Shown: one piece after another, positions 10,651-22,301 of the stretch
Position numbering within the stretch: the first letter of the stretch is position 1
Layout: the number at the start of each line of letters is the position of its first letter
Assembly (NCBI RefSeq): GCF_012489685.1
Contig: NC_080046.1
Coordinates: forward strand, 25,860,223-25,924,222
Source of the DNA: Lotus japonicus
Lineage: Eukaryota > Streptophyta > Magnoliopsida > Fabales > Fabaceae
Reading direction: 5' to 3'
DNA: 64,000 nt
Program-made: the position numbers and the translations under genes
The notes under the pieces: generated by a model
Told to the model about the DNA's origin: nothing
Seen by the model: the letters and a program-made list of their open reading frames with translations, nothing else
Databases searched by the model: none

Positions 10651-13600
10651 TCAGAGTTCAGCAAAAAGTCCGGGGTACAATTCCTTAATCTTATCTTCCA
10701 ATTCCCATGTAGCATCCCCCGTATCCTTGTTCCATATCACCTTTACCAACGGAATCTGCTTTCCCCTCAGCTGTTTCACCCTTCTATCCCCAATACTCAC
10801 TGGCGGTGTCTCAAAAGTCAAATCATCCTTCAATTCAACATTGTCTGGCTCGATTACATGAGTCGGATCTGGAATGTACTTCCTCAACTGCGACACATGA
10901 AACACGTCATGAATGTTGGAAAGAAATGGTGGTAGTGCAATCTGATACGCAACTGGTCCAACACGTCGAGTGATTTGATAAGGCCCAATAAACTTTGGCC
11001 AAGCTTCCTTGACTTAATAGCTCGTCCAACCCCCGTAGTCTGAGTAACTCGTAGAAACACATGGTCACCTTCCTCAAACTCTAGGGTTCTACGTCTCTGA
11101 TCAGCATAACTCTTCTGTCTGCTCTGTGAAGCTCTCATCTGTTCTCTGATCTGCTTAACCTTCTCAGTCGTCTGTTGCAGCATTTCTGGCCCAATCAACA
11201 AACTCTCCCCATCTTGATACCAACACAAAGGTGTCCTACACTTCCGACCATACAAAGCTTCATACGGTGCCATCCCAATGCTCGCATGGAAACTATTGTT
11301 GTAGGTGAATTCAACCAATGGCAGAAGATCATCCCAGCTTCCTCTGTTATCTAACACACAAGCCCGTAGTAGATCCTCTAGGGACTGAATAGTTCTCTTT
11401 GTTTGCCCATCCGTTTGTGGATGATACGCCGAACTCAACCTCAGCTTGGTTCCTAACGCATCATGAAGAGCTCCCCAAAAGTGCGAAGTAAACTTTGGAT
11501 CCCGATCAGACACAATACTTGTCGGAACCCCATGTAGTCTCACAATCTCCGCCACATAGATCTCGGCCAACTTCTCCACATTGTAGGTAGTTCTCACTGG
11601 TAGAAAATGCGCTGACTTGGTCAAACGATCTACAATCACCCAAATCGAATCGTGTCTCTTCTGTGTTCTTGGCAAAGCTACCACAAAATCCATGGATATA
11701 CTATCCCATTTCCATTCTGGCACGTCTACGCTCTGTAGCATACCAGCAGGTCTTTGATGCTCTACCTTTGCCTTCTGACAAGTCAAGCATGCAGCTACAT
11801 ACTCAGCCACTTGTTTCTTCATTCCTGGCCACCAGAAATTCAGCTTCAAATCTTGATACATCTTGGTCATTCCCGGATGAATACTCCATTTGCTCTTGTG
11901 TCCTTCATCCATGATCAGCCTTCTCAATTCTGGATTGTTGGGTACACACACTCTGTCCTTGCATCTTAAGATATCGTCAGTTCTGATCTTGAATTCCGGG
12001 TCTTTCCCTTGAATCACTAAGTTCCTCTTCTCCAGCAGAAACTCATCTTGCAGTTGTTGCTCTCTAATCTCTTCCATCAGTCCACTGGCAATTCTGATCA
12101 TACCGAACTTCAACTTTCCCTCAGACGGTGTCACACCTAAACTCATATCTCGAAATTGTTCCAGTAACTCCAGCTCTTTAACCATCATTGACGAGACATG
12201 CATCTTTCTGCTCAAAGCATCAGCAACTACATTCGCCTTCCCAGGGTGATATTGCAACGTAAACTCATAGTCTTTGATGAACTCCATCCATCTTCGTTGC
12301 CTCATGTTCAGCTCCTTCTGATCAAACAAGTATTTAAGGCTCTTATGATCGCTAAATATCGTGAAAGTACAACCATAGAGATAATGCCTCCAGATCTTCA
12401 GCGCAAACACAATGGCAGCTAACTCCAAATCATGAGTCGGATAGTTCCTCTCATGCGTCTTCAACTGTCTCGAAGCATAAGCCACCACTTTTCGATGTTG
12501 CATCAGCACACATCCCAAGCCTTGATACGAAGCATCACAATAAACCTCATAAGGTTCCTCCGGTTGCGGCAAAATAAGCACAGGTGACGTCGTCAAACGT
12601 TCCTTCAGAGTCTGAAAACTTGATTCACACGCCTCAGTCCATGCAAAAGGTTGATCCTTCCTCGTCAGTTGAGTCAAAGGTCCAACGATCTTGGCAAATC
12701 CCTCAATGAAGCGTCTATAGTATCCAGCCAAACCCACAAAACTTCTGATTTCTGTCACTGTCTTCGGTTGCTCCCAAGCCAAAACAGTCTCCACTTTCGC
12801 CGGATCCACAGCTATGCCTTCCTTTGAGATAACGTGGCCTAAGAAATTAACTTCCTTCAGCCAGAATTCACACTTGGAAGGGTTCGCATACAGCTTCTTT
12901 TCTCTCAACACTTGTAGAACTTGGCGCAAATGTCCTTCATGTTCCGTTGCATCCTTCGAGTATATCAGTATATCATCAATAAACACCACCACAAACCGAT
13001 CTAAGAATTCATGAAAGATGTGGTTCATGTAATCCATGAAAACAGCGGGTGCATTTGTCACTCCAAACGGCATCACTAGGTACTCGTAGTGTCCGTAGCG
13101 TGTTCTGAATGCAGTCTTCGGTATATCCTCAGTCTTCACTCTGATCTGATGATAGCCTGATTTCAAATCTATCTTCGAAAATACAGCAGCCCCTCGTAAT
13201 TGATCCATCAAATCATCTATCCTCGGCAACGGGTATCTGTTCTTGATCGTCGCCTTGTTCAGTTGTCGATAGTCCACACATAATCTCGACCTTCCGTCTT
13301 TCTTCTTAACTAACAACACTGGCGCTCCCCACGGTGAAACACTTGGTCGAATGAATCCTTTTGCCAAAAGATCCTCCAACTGAGATTTCAACTCCGCTAA
13401 CTCCGCAGGTGCCATACGGTAAGGTGCAATCAAAATCGGTCCAGTTCCGGGTACAATGTCGATCACAAACTCCACATCGCGTACAGGCGGTAGTCCAGGT
13501 ACATCTCCAGGAAAAACATCCGCAAAATCTCGAACCACCGGAATACCTTGAATATCCGATTCCTTCTTCCCCTCCAGACTTAGCAATGAAAAGTACTTCT

Positions 13601-15068
13601 GAGTGCCCTCGCTCAACGATGCACTAATGTGGTTAATAGAAAGATACTCGAAAAGATCCGAGTCTGGGAACACCACTTTCTTTCGACTACAGTCCAAAAG
13701 ACAATGGTAGTGGGATAACCAATCCATCCCTAGGATTACATCTAGGTTTTTAAGGGGTAGACATACTAGGTTAGCATGAAAAGTTCTATCTTTATATACT
13801 ACTGAACAGTGCATGCATGCGGCATTAGCAATTAGAGTCCTAGCAGGTGTAGTTACCATAAGATCAAAACTCAAAGTAGTAATAGGCAGATGCAGTCTTG
13901 ATACGCAATCCTTAGAGACAAATGAATGAGTTGCACCAGAATCAAAGAGTACAGTTAGAAGATTACCGTCAATTTCACATTCTCCTCTGATCAAACCATC
14001 AGCTCCTTCAGCCTCTTCTCCATCCATGGTATACACTCTTCCCTTCGCCACTGGGCGCTTCCCACTAACAGCATTCACAGACGGTTCAACCTTCGGTGCC
14101 TTGCATTCCGTAGCCAGATGCCCAGATTTATTGCAGTTGTAGCATCTTGGTGGCCTCGTGCAATTGTTGGCATAGTGTCCCGTTCCTCCACAACGGAAAC
14201 AAGTCACTTCACGATTTGGGGTACGGCTTCCCGACCCTCCAGAAGTAGCAGCAGCCATAGGCTTGTAAGATCCCGGGGTAAACCCTCTCCCCGCAGGACG
14301 TTGATATGGCTTCCTCGCCTGAAACCTCCCTTTTCCCTGAAAACTCTGTGGTGTCGACCTCACCGGTCCTCCTGTTCCAGCCTTGTTGTATCTCCGATTC
14401 TTCATCAATTCCACCTCAGTTGCCTTCTCAACCAATGCCTGGAATCTCATGATCCCCAATGGTCTCACCGAATCTTCAATATCAGGCCTCAATCCCCTCA
14501 CAAATCTCTTGCACATGTAGGGTTCATCAACTTGATCACGGAAAAACCGAAAGTACTTTGCCAGAGACTCTAACTTGGCAGCATACTCCGGAATGGTCAT
14601 GCTTCCTTGTTTCAGAGTCAGAAACTGTGATTCACGCTCGTCACGAGCACTGTCTGGGAAATACTTCTCGAGAAAAGCTGTTCGAAAAGAATTCCAGTTC
14701 ATCTCCACATGATTTGCCTCCATCATTCCTCTAGCGCCTCTCCACCAGTATTCAGCATCTCCCAACAACAGATAGGTTGCCAGCCCCACTTTGGCTCCCT
14801 CAGCAGTCTGTAACACTCCAAAGATCTTCTCAATCTCCTCTATCCAGAGTTCCGCTTTGTCCGGGTCAGTACCTCCCGAAAACTTAGGTGGATCCTGTCT
14901 CCTGAAGTCATTCAAACCTTTGTTCTGATCCAGAGTCGCCTCCCTCTGACGCTGGTGTTGATCACGCGCTTCCTCCGCAGCACGTCTCAAAGCATTGTCA
15001 TTCGCTTGGTTAGTCATTGCCTGGGCCATAGTGGCCATCATCTCCGCTAGCTGATTCGTGTTCACCAT
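10651..15068 (-). pseudogene. gag-pol: Gypsy1 Gag-Pol polyprotein, frameshifted, integrase catalytic residue changed
   Basis: ATG at 15068 ([11 protein letters not shown]). Order: Gag, two CCHC knuckles ([28 protein letters not shown]), protease [12 protein letters not shown] with FIDDIL (plus coordinates about 12958-12985), RNase H with YCDASYQG, integrase HHCC zinc region and core, then a chromodomain-like C-terminus ([19 protein letters not shown]). The long frame breaks near 11000 by a one-base loss, and the tail resumes at 10905-10651. The third integrase catalytic position, D-x35-E in Gypsy3, is lysine here (codon 11397-11399). Other motifs look intact, so this copy is probably recent but not self-sufficient. 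Confidence 0.92.
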
Positions 15069-15260
15069 CGTCTGTTACCCCCAAGAAAACTGTTAGTCCT
15101 AATCGTAGAATAGAACCAAACTATAACATATGGTTAAACAACCATGCAATCAATTAGAACGAAAAATCGTCCTGCAGACAATCAATTTTCACTCTTTGCA
15201 GAGTCACACAACCTAGCACAGAAGACCTATTCCCCAAAGACTCCCAAAAGACTCGACTAA

Positions 15261-15272
15261 GCTCTGATACCA
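15261..15272 (-). other. Primer binding site of Gypsy1, tRNA-iMet type
   Basis: The minus strand reads TGGTATCAGAGC three bases from the end of the 5' LTR (LTR B). Confidence 0.9.
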
Positions 15273-15275
15273 CAA

Positions 15276-18200
15276 TGTAACACCCCGATTTCCAGGTGTC
15301 ACTTTAGTAACCAAAAATAAGCTTTACGTGGAAAACAGGTAATTTTTTTTTTTTCGTTTCTTTCCTTTAAATCAAAGCGATAAAGAAGTAGAGACAACAC
15401 CCAACAACTAAACTAACCGATATACAAATATATATACATCTGTACAGCCTCGGCTGCACTCCATGTCACGCGAAGCCGCAGTGACTCCAAAGCAGTACGC
15501 CCGCAGGCAAATATACAAACCAGAACTGTGAGTAAAAGTATCAAAATACAGTTATCCAAGAGAAAGTCGGCACTCAAAAATGGCCTGAAAGGAAGACCCC
15601 TATACTCCGACAGACTCTCTGTGATCCTCCTCAAAAGAACCACACAAAAAGCCACACATCGGAACCTACCCTGTCCCAAAAAGAAACTGACGATCAGAGC
15701 TCTACACAACAAAAATGTCGCTAATCCTAACCTACCCTCCCTTCACTGCTCACATAACCGAGTCCACAGCGAACGGAAGACGGCAAGTTGAAGCTCAGCT
15801 CCATGCGTCGTAAAACTCCCTTCGTCAGACGTCCACGCTCGTTAGTACGGTCCTCCAACTCAAACCTGATCCCCCCCGAGGGAGAGACCATCGAAAACCA
15901 ATCCACCGTCGACATCTGGCAGCAGGCCGACCGCCCAAAGACAAACATACAAACAAAGCCAAGGCGCTAGGGTCAACTCACAGCAATAAGTACATATACA
16001 CACAACATGTGACAGGGTATATATATAAGTTGTTATATAAGCATATAAGTAATCCTAGCATGTTATGGCTCTAACATTACTTCAATAAACAAACAGCACA
16101 CAGTCTCAGTCAGCATGAATGTATGCGTGAAATGCACAATATGAATCCGGATTTGTGACGCGTTCCCGTTCGCCACAAGTGAAGCATTTTCACTATGGAT
16201 GGACCATTCCCGTTATCCATCCTGGATGAAATCCATCCTGGATGAACCATTCCCGTTATTCATCCTTGGTGAACCATTCCCGTTATTCACCGAATGATGA
16301 ACCATTCCCGTTATTCATCATTTATGCAAGGTGAACCATTCCCGTTATTCACCATGATATGCACAGGTGAACCATTCCCGTTATTCACCCGATTGAATGC
16401 AACGTGGTTAGCCAAACAACGAATCGCCCTTACCACGAAAGTGTCTAGCTCACAACCCAATCTCAACCAAACCCAATGAGTTAGTGTCGGTCAATACAAC
16501 ACAACTCGGAGTAAGTGTCGGTCAATACAACACAACTCCAACAAGAAAACACGAGGGTCTAGTGTCGGTCAATACAACACAGCCCAAACAACAAGAGCAC
16601 TAGGTGTCGGTCAATACAACACGGCTCCACAACACTCCCCAAGAGTACTAGAGTACTCGGTGACTTCAATCATCACCATAGCTCACCTTAGTGGCTTTCC
16701 CCAATTCCGATAACTCTCCAAACCCACAACAAAGGTCGACTTTTCCCCGTCTTTCGTAAATGTTTTCCCCTTTAGTTCTCCTATAACTATTCATTTAGTA
16801 AAAATGTTTCGAATTGAATTAGTCAGGTTATGAGTTTATTTCTCAAAATCTAGGTTTCCCAAGTCTTTAGTTTACAAAATTCTATTCATTCTAGGTTTTC
16901 CGAAAACCAACCACCCAAAAGAAGTTTCCCGGGGAAAGTCTATGTAAACCAACAAATACCAACAGGCTAAGTCTCAAACCCCTCATTTGGACTTGCCTAG
17001 GGTTGTTCATTCAACCCGAAATATCAAAGATCACCAGATCAATGAATCTCCACTCCGAAGTCGCGTCAAAACGCTCCATTCCACACCACATCACATCATA
17101 AGTTATGAAAACATTTATAACAATAAACCATCATCATAATTAATATCATAGCAAAGCATAAGTCGAATTTATCGACGCCTATCATGAAATCATAGCTAAT
17201 ATATATGTAAGTTGCCCTAACCTCGAGCTGTTCCAGCTTCGAAATCAAGGTTGTCCTCAAACAGTTGCTCTGAATATTCCAAAGTTCCTTCAACTGAACC
17301 TCGGAGAAAAACAAAGCAGAATTCAAACAAAATCGATTAGTTCGATCGCAAAACAATACATAAACGATAGACAAAGCATTAAAGCTTCAGAATACGACAA
17401 ACGGGTACGAAAGGACAAGTTTTCGAAAACGAAAAACTCCCCCCCCCCTTAGGAAAAACCCACGGCCATAAGGAGAAAAGGGCTTCGGCTCTTTTTCTTC
17501 GATCAAATCAGTTTACAAGGTAGTTTTAGGGTAAAACTAAGGCAAAGAAACTGTCAGAACAATTTTCGGACAATCGGGTCGAAATACGACTACGCAGGGG
17601 CATTTTGGTCCAAAATAAAGGCTCAAAACTTCAAAGTTATCAGTTCTGAAAACAGATTTGACAGCAACGATCCTCATGACATCCGTGACAACAAATCCTA
17701 AAGGCACGAAGTCAGATTTCAGCTTTACGACAATAAAGTTTCGAAATGTGAGACGAAAAGAGTTTTGAGTCAATTTTTCAGATCCTGGACAAATGAATCG
17801 CAATCAGAGTTTACTGACAGAGGTTTTAGACTCAGGGGAACATAAGGAACATAACCCAAGCGAGAAATCAGAGAAATCGGACAATTTTAGAAAAAGCTCA
17901 AAACTTAGAGCACAGAAACGGCTTCAGAAACGCAACAGAAACAACAATCAGAGGTAGGAATCGTGTTAGTTACCTTGATACCTAGAAGTAGGGACGAACT
18001 GCACGAAGATTGGTCAAGGTTTCGCGAAAATCTCTCCTCTCCCTCTCTCTCTACAATTCTCGGCCTTGATGGGTGAAAATGAAGAGGATATTTGCTTTTT
18101 CGCCTATTTATAGGCGGGCGAAATCGCGGGAAAATGAAAATTTCGCGATTCCGATTTTTGCAGCACGATCACCGTGGAATTCTAAGAGAGATTCTAGCGT

Positions 18201-18802
18201 CAGAATTCCAGAACTCAAAACGAATATCTAGGATTTGGGAAAAACGATATCGAAAAACTCAAAAGCGGTGTCGGTTAATCTGCCCCGAAAAACTACTTTT
18301 TGCTGTAATGCTCAGACGACAAAACTTCCAACAGAAGAAAGATTGGAAATGTCGAAACAAGTCTGGCAGCGTGGACGGAATCTTCGTTAGAAGTCCCGAA
18401 TAGAAAAAGTCTTCATCCATTGCTCGAAAATAGGGTTTCGAAGCAAAGAAATTAGCGTCGGCGGACATCCGAAAAGTGAAACCTATCGTGCGTACCGTCC
18501 AGAGTTCCGAAATGAAACGCTGGTCGATGGAAAAATAAAGAGAATCTTTAAATTTTCCGAGAGTTCGAAATCTCACTCAAAACGTTGCTTTAAGAGCGAA
18601 ATAGCCTATTCTGGACACGCTCGCCCTAAGGCAAGTGTGCAGACGACTCGCACTAACTCCGAAACAACTACGCAACATTCCTCAAGCAATTCCTGAACTT
18701 TCTTCTTCATTAATCTTCCTCAAATATCAAACTCCTGTCACGCTTACACTGATTCTACGCGTGAGTCGGAAACTAGCTTGTTCTGAAAATCCAGGTCTTA
18801 CA
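15276..18802 (-). repeat. Gypsy1 LTR B (5' LTR, 3,527 bp)
   Basis: This is the second copy of LTR A, with the TATA box, the 78-bp exon-like segment (17222-17299), the arrays and the ORF (15727-15948) in the same order. It is flanked on both sides by Gypsy1 internal DNA: leader and primer site at the left, polypurine tract and C-terminus at the right. It is therefore the shared LTR of a former tandem array. Confidence 0.93.
15727..15948 (-). CDS. LTR-internal ORF, short form, copy in LTR B (73 aa)
   Basis: Nearly identical to 7538-7759 (Arg for His and Arg for Lys at two sites). It contains the conserved QMSTVDWFSMVSPSGG block. Being part of the 5' LTR, it would lie in the leader of the Gypsy1 transcript upstream of gag. 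Function unknown. Confidence 0.5.
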   Translation of the reverse strand: MFVFGRSACCQMSTVDWFSMVSPSGGIRFELEDRTNERGRLTKGVLRRMELSFNLPSSVRCGLGYVSSEGRVG

Positions 18803-19460
18803 ATACTCCCCTCCAAAAAGAAAGTTTCGTCCTCGAAACTCAGAGTTCAGCAAAAAGTCCGGGGTACAATTCCTTAATCTTATCTTCCAATTCCCATGTA
18901 GCATCCCCCGTATCCTTGTTCCATATCACCTTTACCAACGGAATCTGCTTTCCCCTCAGCTGTTTCACCCTTCTATCCCCAATACTCACTGGCGGTGTCT
19001 CAAAAGTCAAATCATCCTTCAATTCAACATTGTCTGGCTCGATTACATGAGTCGGATCTGGAATGTACTTCCTCAACTGCGACACATGAAACACGTCATG
19101 AATGTTGGAAAGAAATGGTGGTAGTGCAATCTGATACGCAACTGGTCCAACACGTCGAGTGATTTGATAAGGCCCAATAAACTTTGGCCAAGCTTCCTTG
19201 ACTTAATAGCTCGTCCAACCCCCGTAGTCTGAGTAACTCGTAGAAACACATGGTCACCTTCCTCAAACTCTAGGGTTCTACGTCTCTGATCAGCATAACT
19301 CTTCTGTCTGCTCTGTGAAGCTCTCATCTGTTCTCTGATCTGCTTAACCTTCTCAGTCGTCTGTTGCAGCATTTCTGGCCCAATCAACAAACTCTCCCCA
19401 TCTTGATACCAACACAAAGGTGTCCTACACTTCCGACCATACAAAGCTTCATACGGTGCC
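18803..19460 (-). pseudogene. pol: Truncated second Gypsy1 internal region (integrase end and chromodomain)
   Basis: It repeats 10614-11271, beginning with the polypurine tract beside LTR B. It holds the chromodomain tail (18840-19094) and the integrase C-terminus back to [14 protein letters not shown], with the same frameshift as the full copy. It stops abruptly at 19460, where Gypsy2 sequence begins. The shared frameshift shows that it is a duplicate of the same lineage and not an independent insertion. Confidence 0.88.
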
Positions 19461-19461
19461 A
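19459..19461. other. Junction of Gypsy1 and Gypsy2 in opposite orientation
   Basis: Left of the point the sequence follows Gypsy1 (GGTGCCA at 11267-11272). Right of it the sequence follows Gypsy2 (CCAAGGAAATAG as at 25810). The three bases CCA are common to both, a microhomology typical of end joining. Two internal regions, each adjoining its own LTR, meet here with their coding strands diverging away from the junction. Confidence 0.85.
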
Positions 19462-19919
19462 AGGAAATAGTTCGACTAGGAGTTATCAAGCGACCGAGTT
19501 GAGTTTGGATCATGAGTGAACATCACGAGGACAAGTTGAGCATTCACTCCGGAACACAGAGAAGTACCGAGCTACTAATCAGTAATTTGGACGAACAAAA
19601 GCAAAGGAGCAAGTGGTTAAGGTTGTGCGATTGCACGAATGCCAACGAATATTATTTCCAACGGAGACCCGATGCAAGTGGTCGAACCGGACAACATAGA
19701 GTTGGAAGATGATATGTCTTTTGAGACGCCGTTGGTCAACATTGGGACTAGAAGAGTGAAACAATTGAAGGGAAAGCAGAGTGCTTTAGTAAGAGTTATT
19801 TGGAACAAAGACACAGACGATGCCATATGGGAGTTAGAGGAAAAGATCAAGAACAATAGTCAGAGCTTTTACTGAACCCTAAGTTTCGAGGACGAAACTT
19901 TCTTTTTGGAGGGTAGTAA
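19459..19919 (+). pseudogene. Truncated Gypsy2 internal region (decayed integrase and chromodomain tail)
   Basis: It matches 25810-26270 at a constant offset of 6,351 bp. It has a degraded integrase zinc region (KLSIHSG at about 19533), a degraded segment around the second catalytic aspartate, and then a readable chromodomain-like tail (VKQLKGKQSALVRVIWNKD) ending at 19873. A polypurine tract (TTTTTGGAGGG, about 19903) precedes LTR C. It is the remnant of a second unit in a former Gypsy2 tandem array. Confidence 0.85.
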
Positions 19920-20637
19920 TGTAAGGCCCGAGTTTTTAAGTTCATGCTAAGTGAATAAACTTCTTATTCACGATTAGGGTTGATGTAATGTGAAGGGAAA
20001 CCTGAACGAAAGTTTATTAAATGAAATAAATTTATGAAGGAGGAAGTTCAGGAAAAGTCAAAGGATCGTATCGAAGTCGATAAAAGTTATAGCACGATCG
20101 TTATACGCTTAAACCTAGGTCAGAAACCCTAGTATATAGCTAATTTTCACTTTTAGGCACGCTGGCAGTTAATTCCAAAAATCTTCAGAGAAATGTTAGA
20201 ACTTCTCTTTTTCCATATATCACAATCATTTCGAGGCGAAACTCTAGGATCTACGAACGTCCGATTCCAATCATCGGAAGTTTGCCGAAACCGAAACCCT
20301 GGTATTTCAAAACCCTAGAATTTCTCGACAATGAAGACTTTATCTATTCAGAGCTTCAAATGGATATTCTACACGCGTACACCTATTTCTCTTGATGATT
20401 TCAATCTTTCTTCCGAAGGAAGTTTTCCATTCCGACATTCGATGCAAAAAGCAACTTATCGGGTAAAATAGTTTTACACCGACTTTGCACCGACTTTGCA
20501 TTAGTTGCCAAAAATACAAGGAGACATCTTCTTAGCTTAGGAATTCCTTTGCCAAAACCTATCTTACAATTCATGGAGAATGACGCCGGAAAAATCGGAT
20601 TCGCGAAACTTTCATTTTCCCGTGAATTTCCACCTTC

Positions 20638-20645
20638 TATATATA
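20638..20645 (+). promoter_or_regulatory. TATA box of Gypsy2 LTR C
   Basis: TATATATA. The sequence from here to the donor-like CGAG/GTATAG at 20787 contains no ATG. The copy in LTR D is at 26989-26996. Confidence 0.65.
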
Positions 20646-21461
20646 GCAAATAAAGGAAGAAAAAACACAATTTTCCTCCATTTTCTCTCCTCTAAACCGC
20701 GGCCAAGAACAAGGAAGAAGGAAGAAGAGTTTTTCTTCATCGTTTGCTTGATCGTCGATCAATCAGTTGCTACTTCAAGGTTTCGAGGTATAGTCGCTAA
20801 TCCTTACCTCCGATCGCTTTTTCCATAGCTTTTCTGTAGAGTTTTCTGAGCGGATAGTTTATGGGTTTTTGCAAAACTATCCTGAATCTTTCATTTCTGA
20901 TTCTAAACCTCTTCTATGTATGCCCAAGATCACTTCTGCCGGATTAGATTTTCCGTTATGTCGCCGGAATTCCGCCGGAATCAATTTGAACCTAAAATAC
21001 CCATTTTATGTAGTTTTTGAGTAAAGTTCCAACCTCTAGGCTGAAAACTATCGCCTTAGCTTAGTGCTAGTAGGATTAGTTGTCATAAACGTCGTTGGTG
21101 ACGTCCCTGCAAAATTTTATTTTTGGGATTTCAGTTTTGAAAATCCTAAGTTAAAAATCATGACCAAAATACCCCTGCGACAGTTTTTGATCCGATAATT
21201 TTTCCGAGTTCAGAATACCCTTAGTTACGGCTTATGAAAGCATAGGAACCAAGTTTGATCGAAGAAAAATCGAACCCTACAATTACCTGTAGTGGCCGAG
21301 AGCTATAAGGGGGGAGGAGGAAATTTCCGTTTCCGAAAACTTGTCTTTTCGCGCTAGATTATCGTACCTTAGAGTATAGATTACTTCGAGTAACCTTAGT
21401 AAGTATCGATAGCTTAGTTTCCGATAGATTCTGATTGATTTTTTGTGGTTTTGTTCTAAAG

Positions 21462-21539
21462 GTGATTTTGAGGAATTTCCTGAGGATCAACACCTTGCTT
21501 GTGAAGAAGAGTTTGAAGTTTTTGCTGGAGAACCTTCAG
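21462..21539 (+). other. 78-bp exon-like segment in Gypsy2 LTR C
   Basis: Preceded by a T-rich tract ending TCTAAAG and followed by GTGAGGG, a strong plant donor. It has no ATG and is open in two frames. One frame reads GDFEEFPEDQ and ends AGEPSG, aligning without gaps to the Gypsy3 segment. The copy in LTR D is 27813-27890. Splicing is inferred. Confidence 0.6.
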
Positions 21540-22171
21540 GTGAGGGCTTCTCACTGAATCTCTAGTTAATGCTTAGGGTCGATATTTCGACATTGTTTAC
21601 TGTTTATGCACTGAGATTGTGTGTGATTGAAAATGTTTTCTGAGGCTTCGGCTGACAATGTAGATGATTCATCTACTGAATGTTTTTGAAGATTGACTTA
21701 CATGCTATGTGCTATGTGGGTAATCTAGGATGTGTGGTGCATGCTTTATATGCTAAGTGCTAAGTGTTTATGATGCGATTTATTGATATATGACATGTTG
21801 TTGATTGTGATGATTTAAATATGCTTTACACTGAAAATCTGAGATTCTGAATGGTGAGAATAGCGGGCAGGTCATGCCGATTTTATTTTGAGAGTTTTGA
21901 GAAAGTTTGATAGGACGAACGAGGTTCGGGCCTTGTATAGGGTTTATGGATCGAGACATTCTCTGGAGTCATTTGGGGATTCGAAGATCCCGAGAACTTA
22001 TAGGAATTGCGATAAGACTAAAAAGGATATTATTTTGAAAAGAAAATTCATAAGACATTAAACAACCTCTAAATCTTTAAGTAAGGGTAATAATCTCGAA
22101 AGGAGGCTTTGGATGAAAATCATAGTTTGGAAAACGAGAAGTGTCGTCGGATCCAAGTGTTGAGTCTGTTG

Positions 22172-22301
22172 TTGTTGTGCTGTTGGAGCAGCGTTGGTTG
22201 TTGTGCTGTTGGAGCAGCGTTGGTTGTTGTGCTGTTGGAGCAGCGTTGGTTGTTGTGCTGTTGGAGCAGCGTTGGTTGTTGTGCTGTTGGAGCAGCGATG
22301 T
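22172..22301 (+). repeat. 26-bp tandem array in Gypsy2 LTR C
   Basis: Five head-to-tail units of 26 bp containing GTGCTGTTGGAGCAGCG, with one more core near 22362. The array follows a conserved GTGTCGTCGGATCCAAGTGT. The Gypsy3 LTR has an unrelated array after the same anchor. The copy in LTR D is 28523-28652. Confidence 0.9.

Larger units (their letters stand above)
7089..18802 (-). mobile_element. Gypsy1: Tekay/Del-like chromovirus, nested in Sire1
   Basis: LTR-internal-LTR on the minus strand: 3' LTR 7089-10613, gag-pol 10651-15068, 5' LTR 15276-18802. A chromodomain-type C-terminus and 3.5 kb LTRs fit the Tekay/Del clade. No target duplication flanks it. The left flank is Sire1 DNA, but the right flank is another copy of its own internal region (18803-19460), so it is part of a former LTR-internal-LTR-internal array. 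By eye the LTRs differ at about a dozen positions in 3.5 kb. Confidence 0.9.

Noticed and set aside
20401..20828. Small ORFs around the Gypsy2 TATA box (both strands, repeated at 26752-27179)
   Set aside because: They span the promoter and the proposed leader exon, with no counterpart in the Gypsy1 or Gypsy3 LTRs.
21462..21539. Firm claim that the 78-bp segment is protein-coding
   Set aside because: Two frames are open in all three families and no upstream in-frame ATG exists in the presumed first exon, so it may be an untranslated leader exon.
22172..22301. Regular repeats considered as a CRISPR-like array
   Set aside because: Units are contiguous without unique spacers, and the context is a plant LTR.
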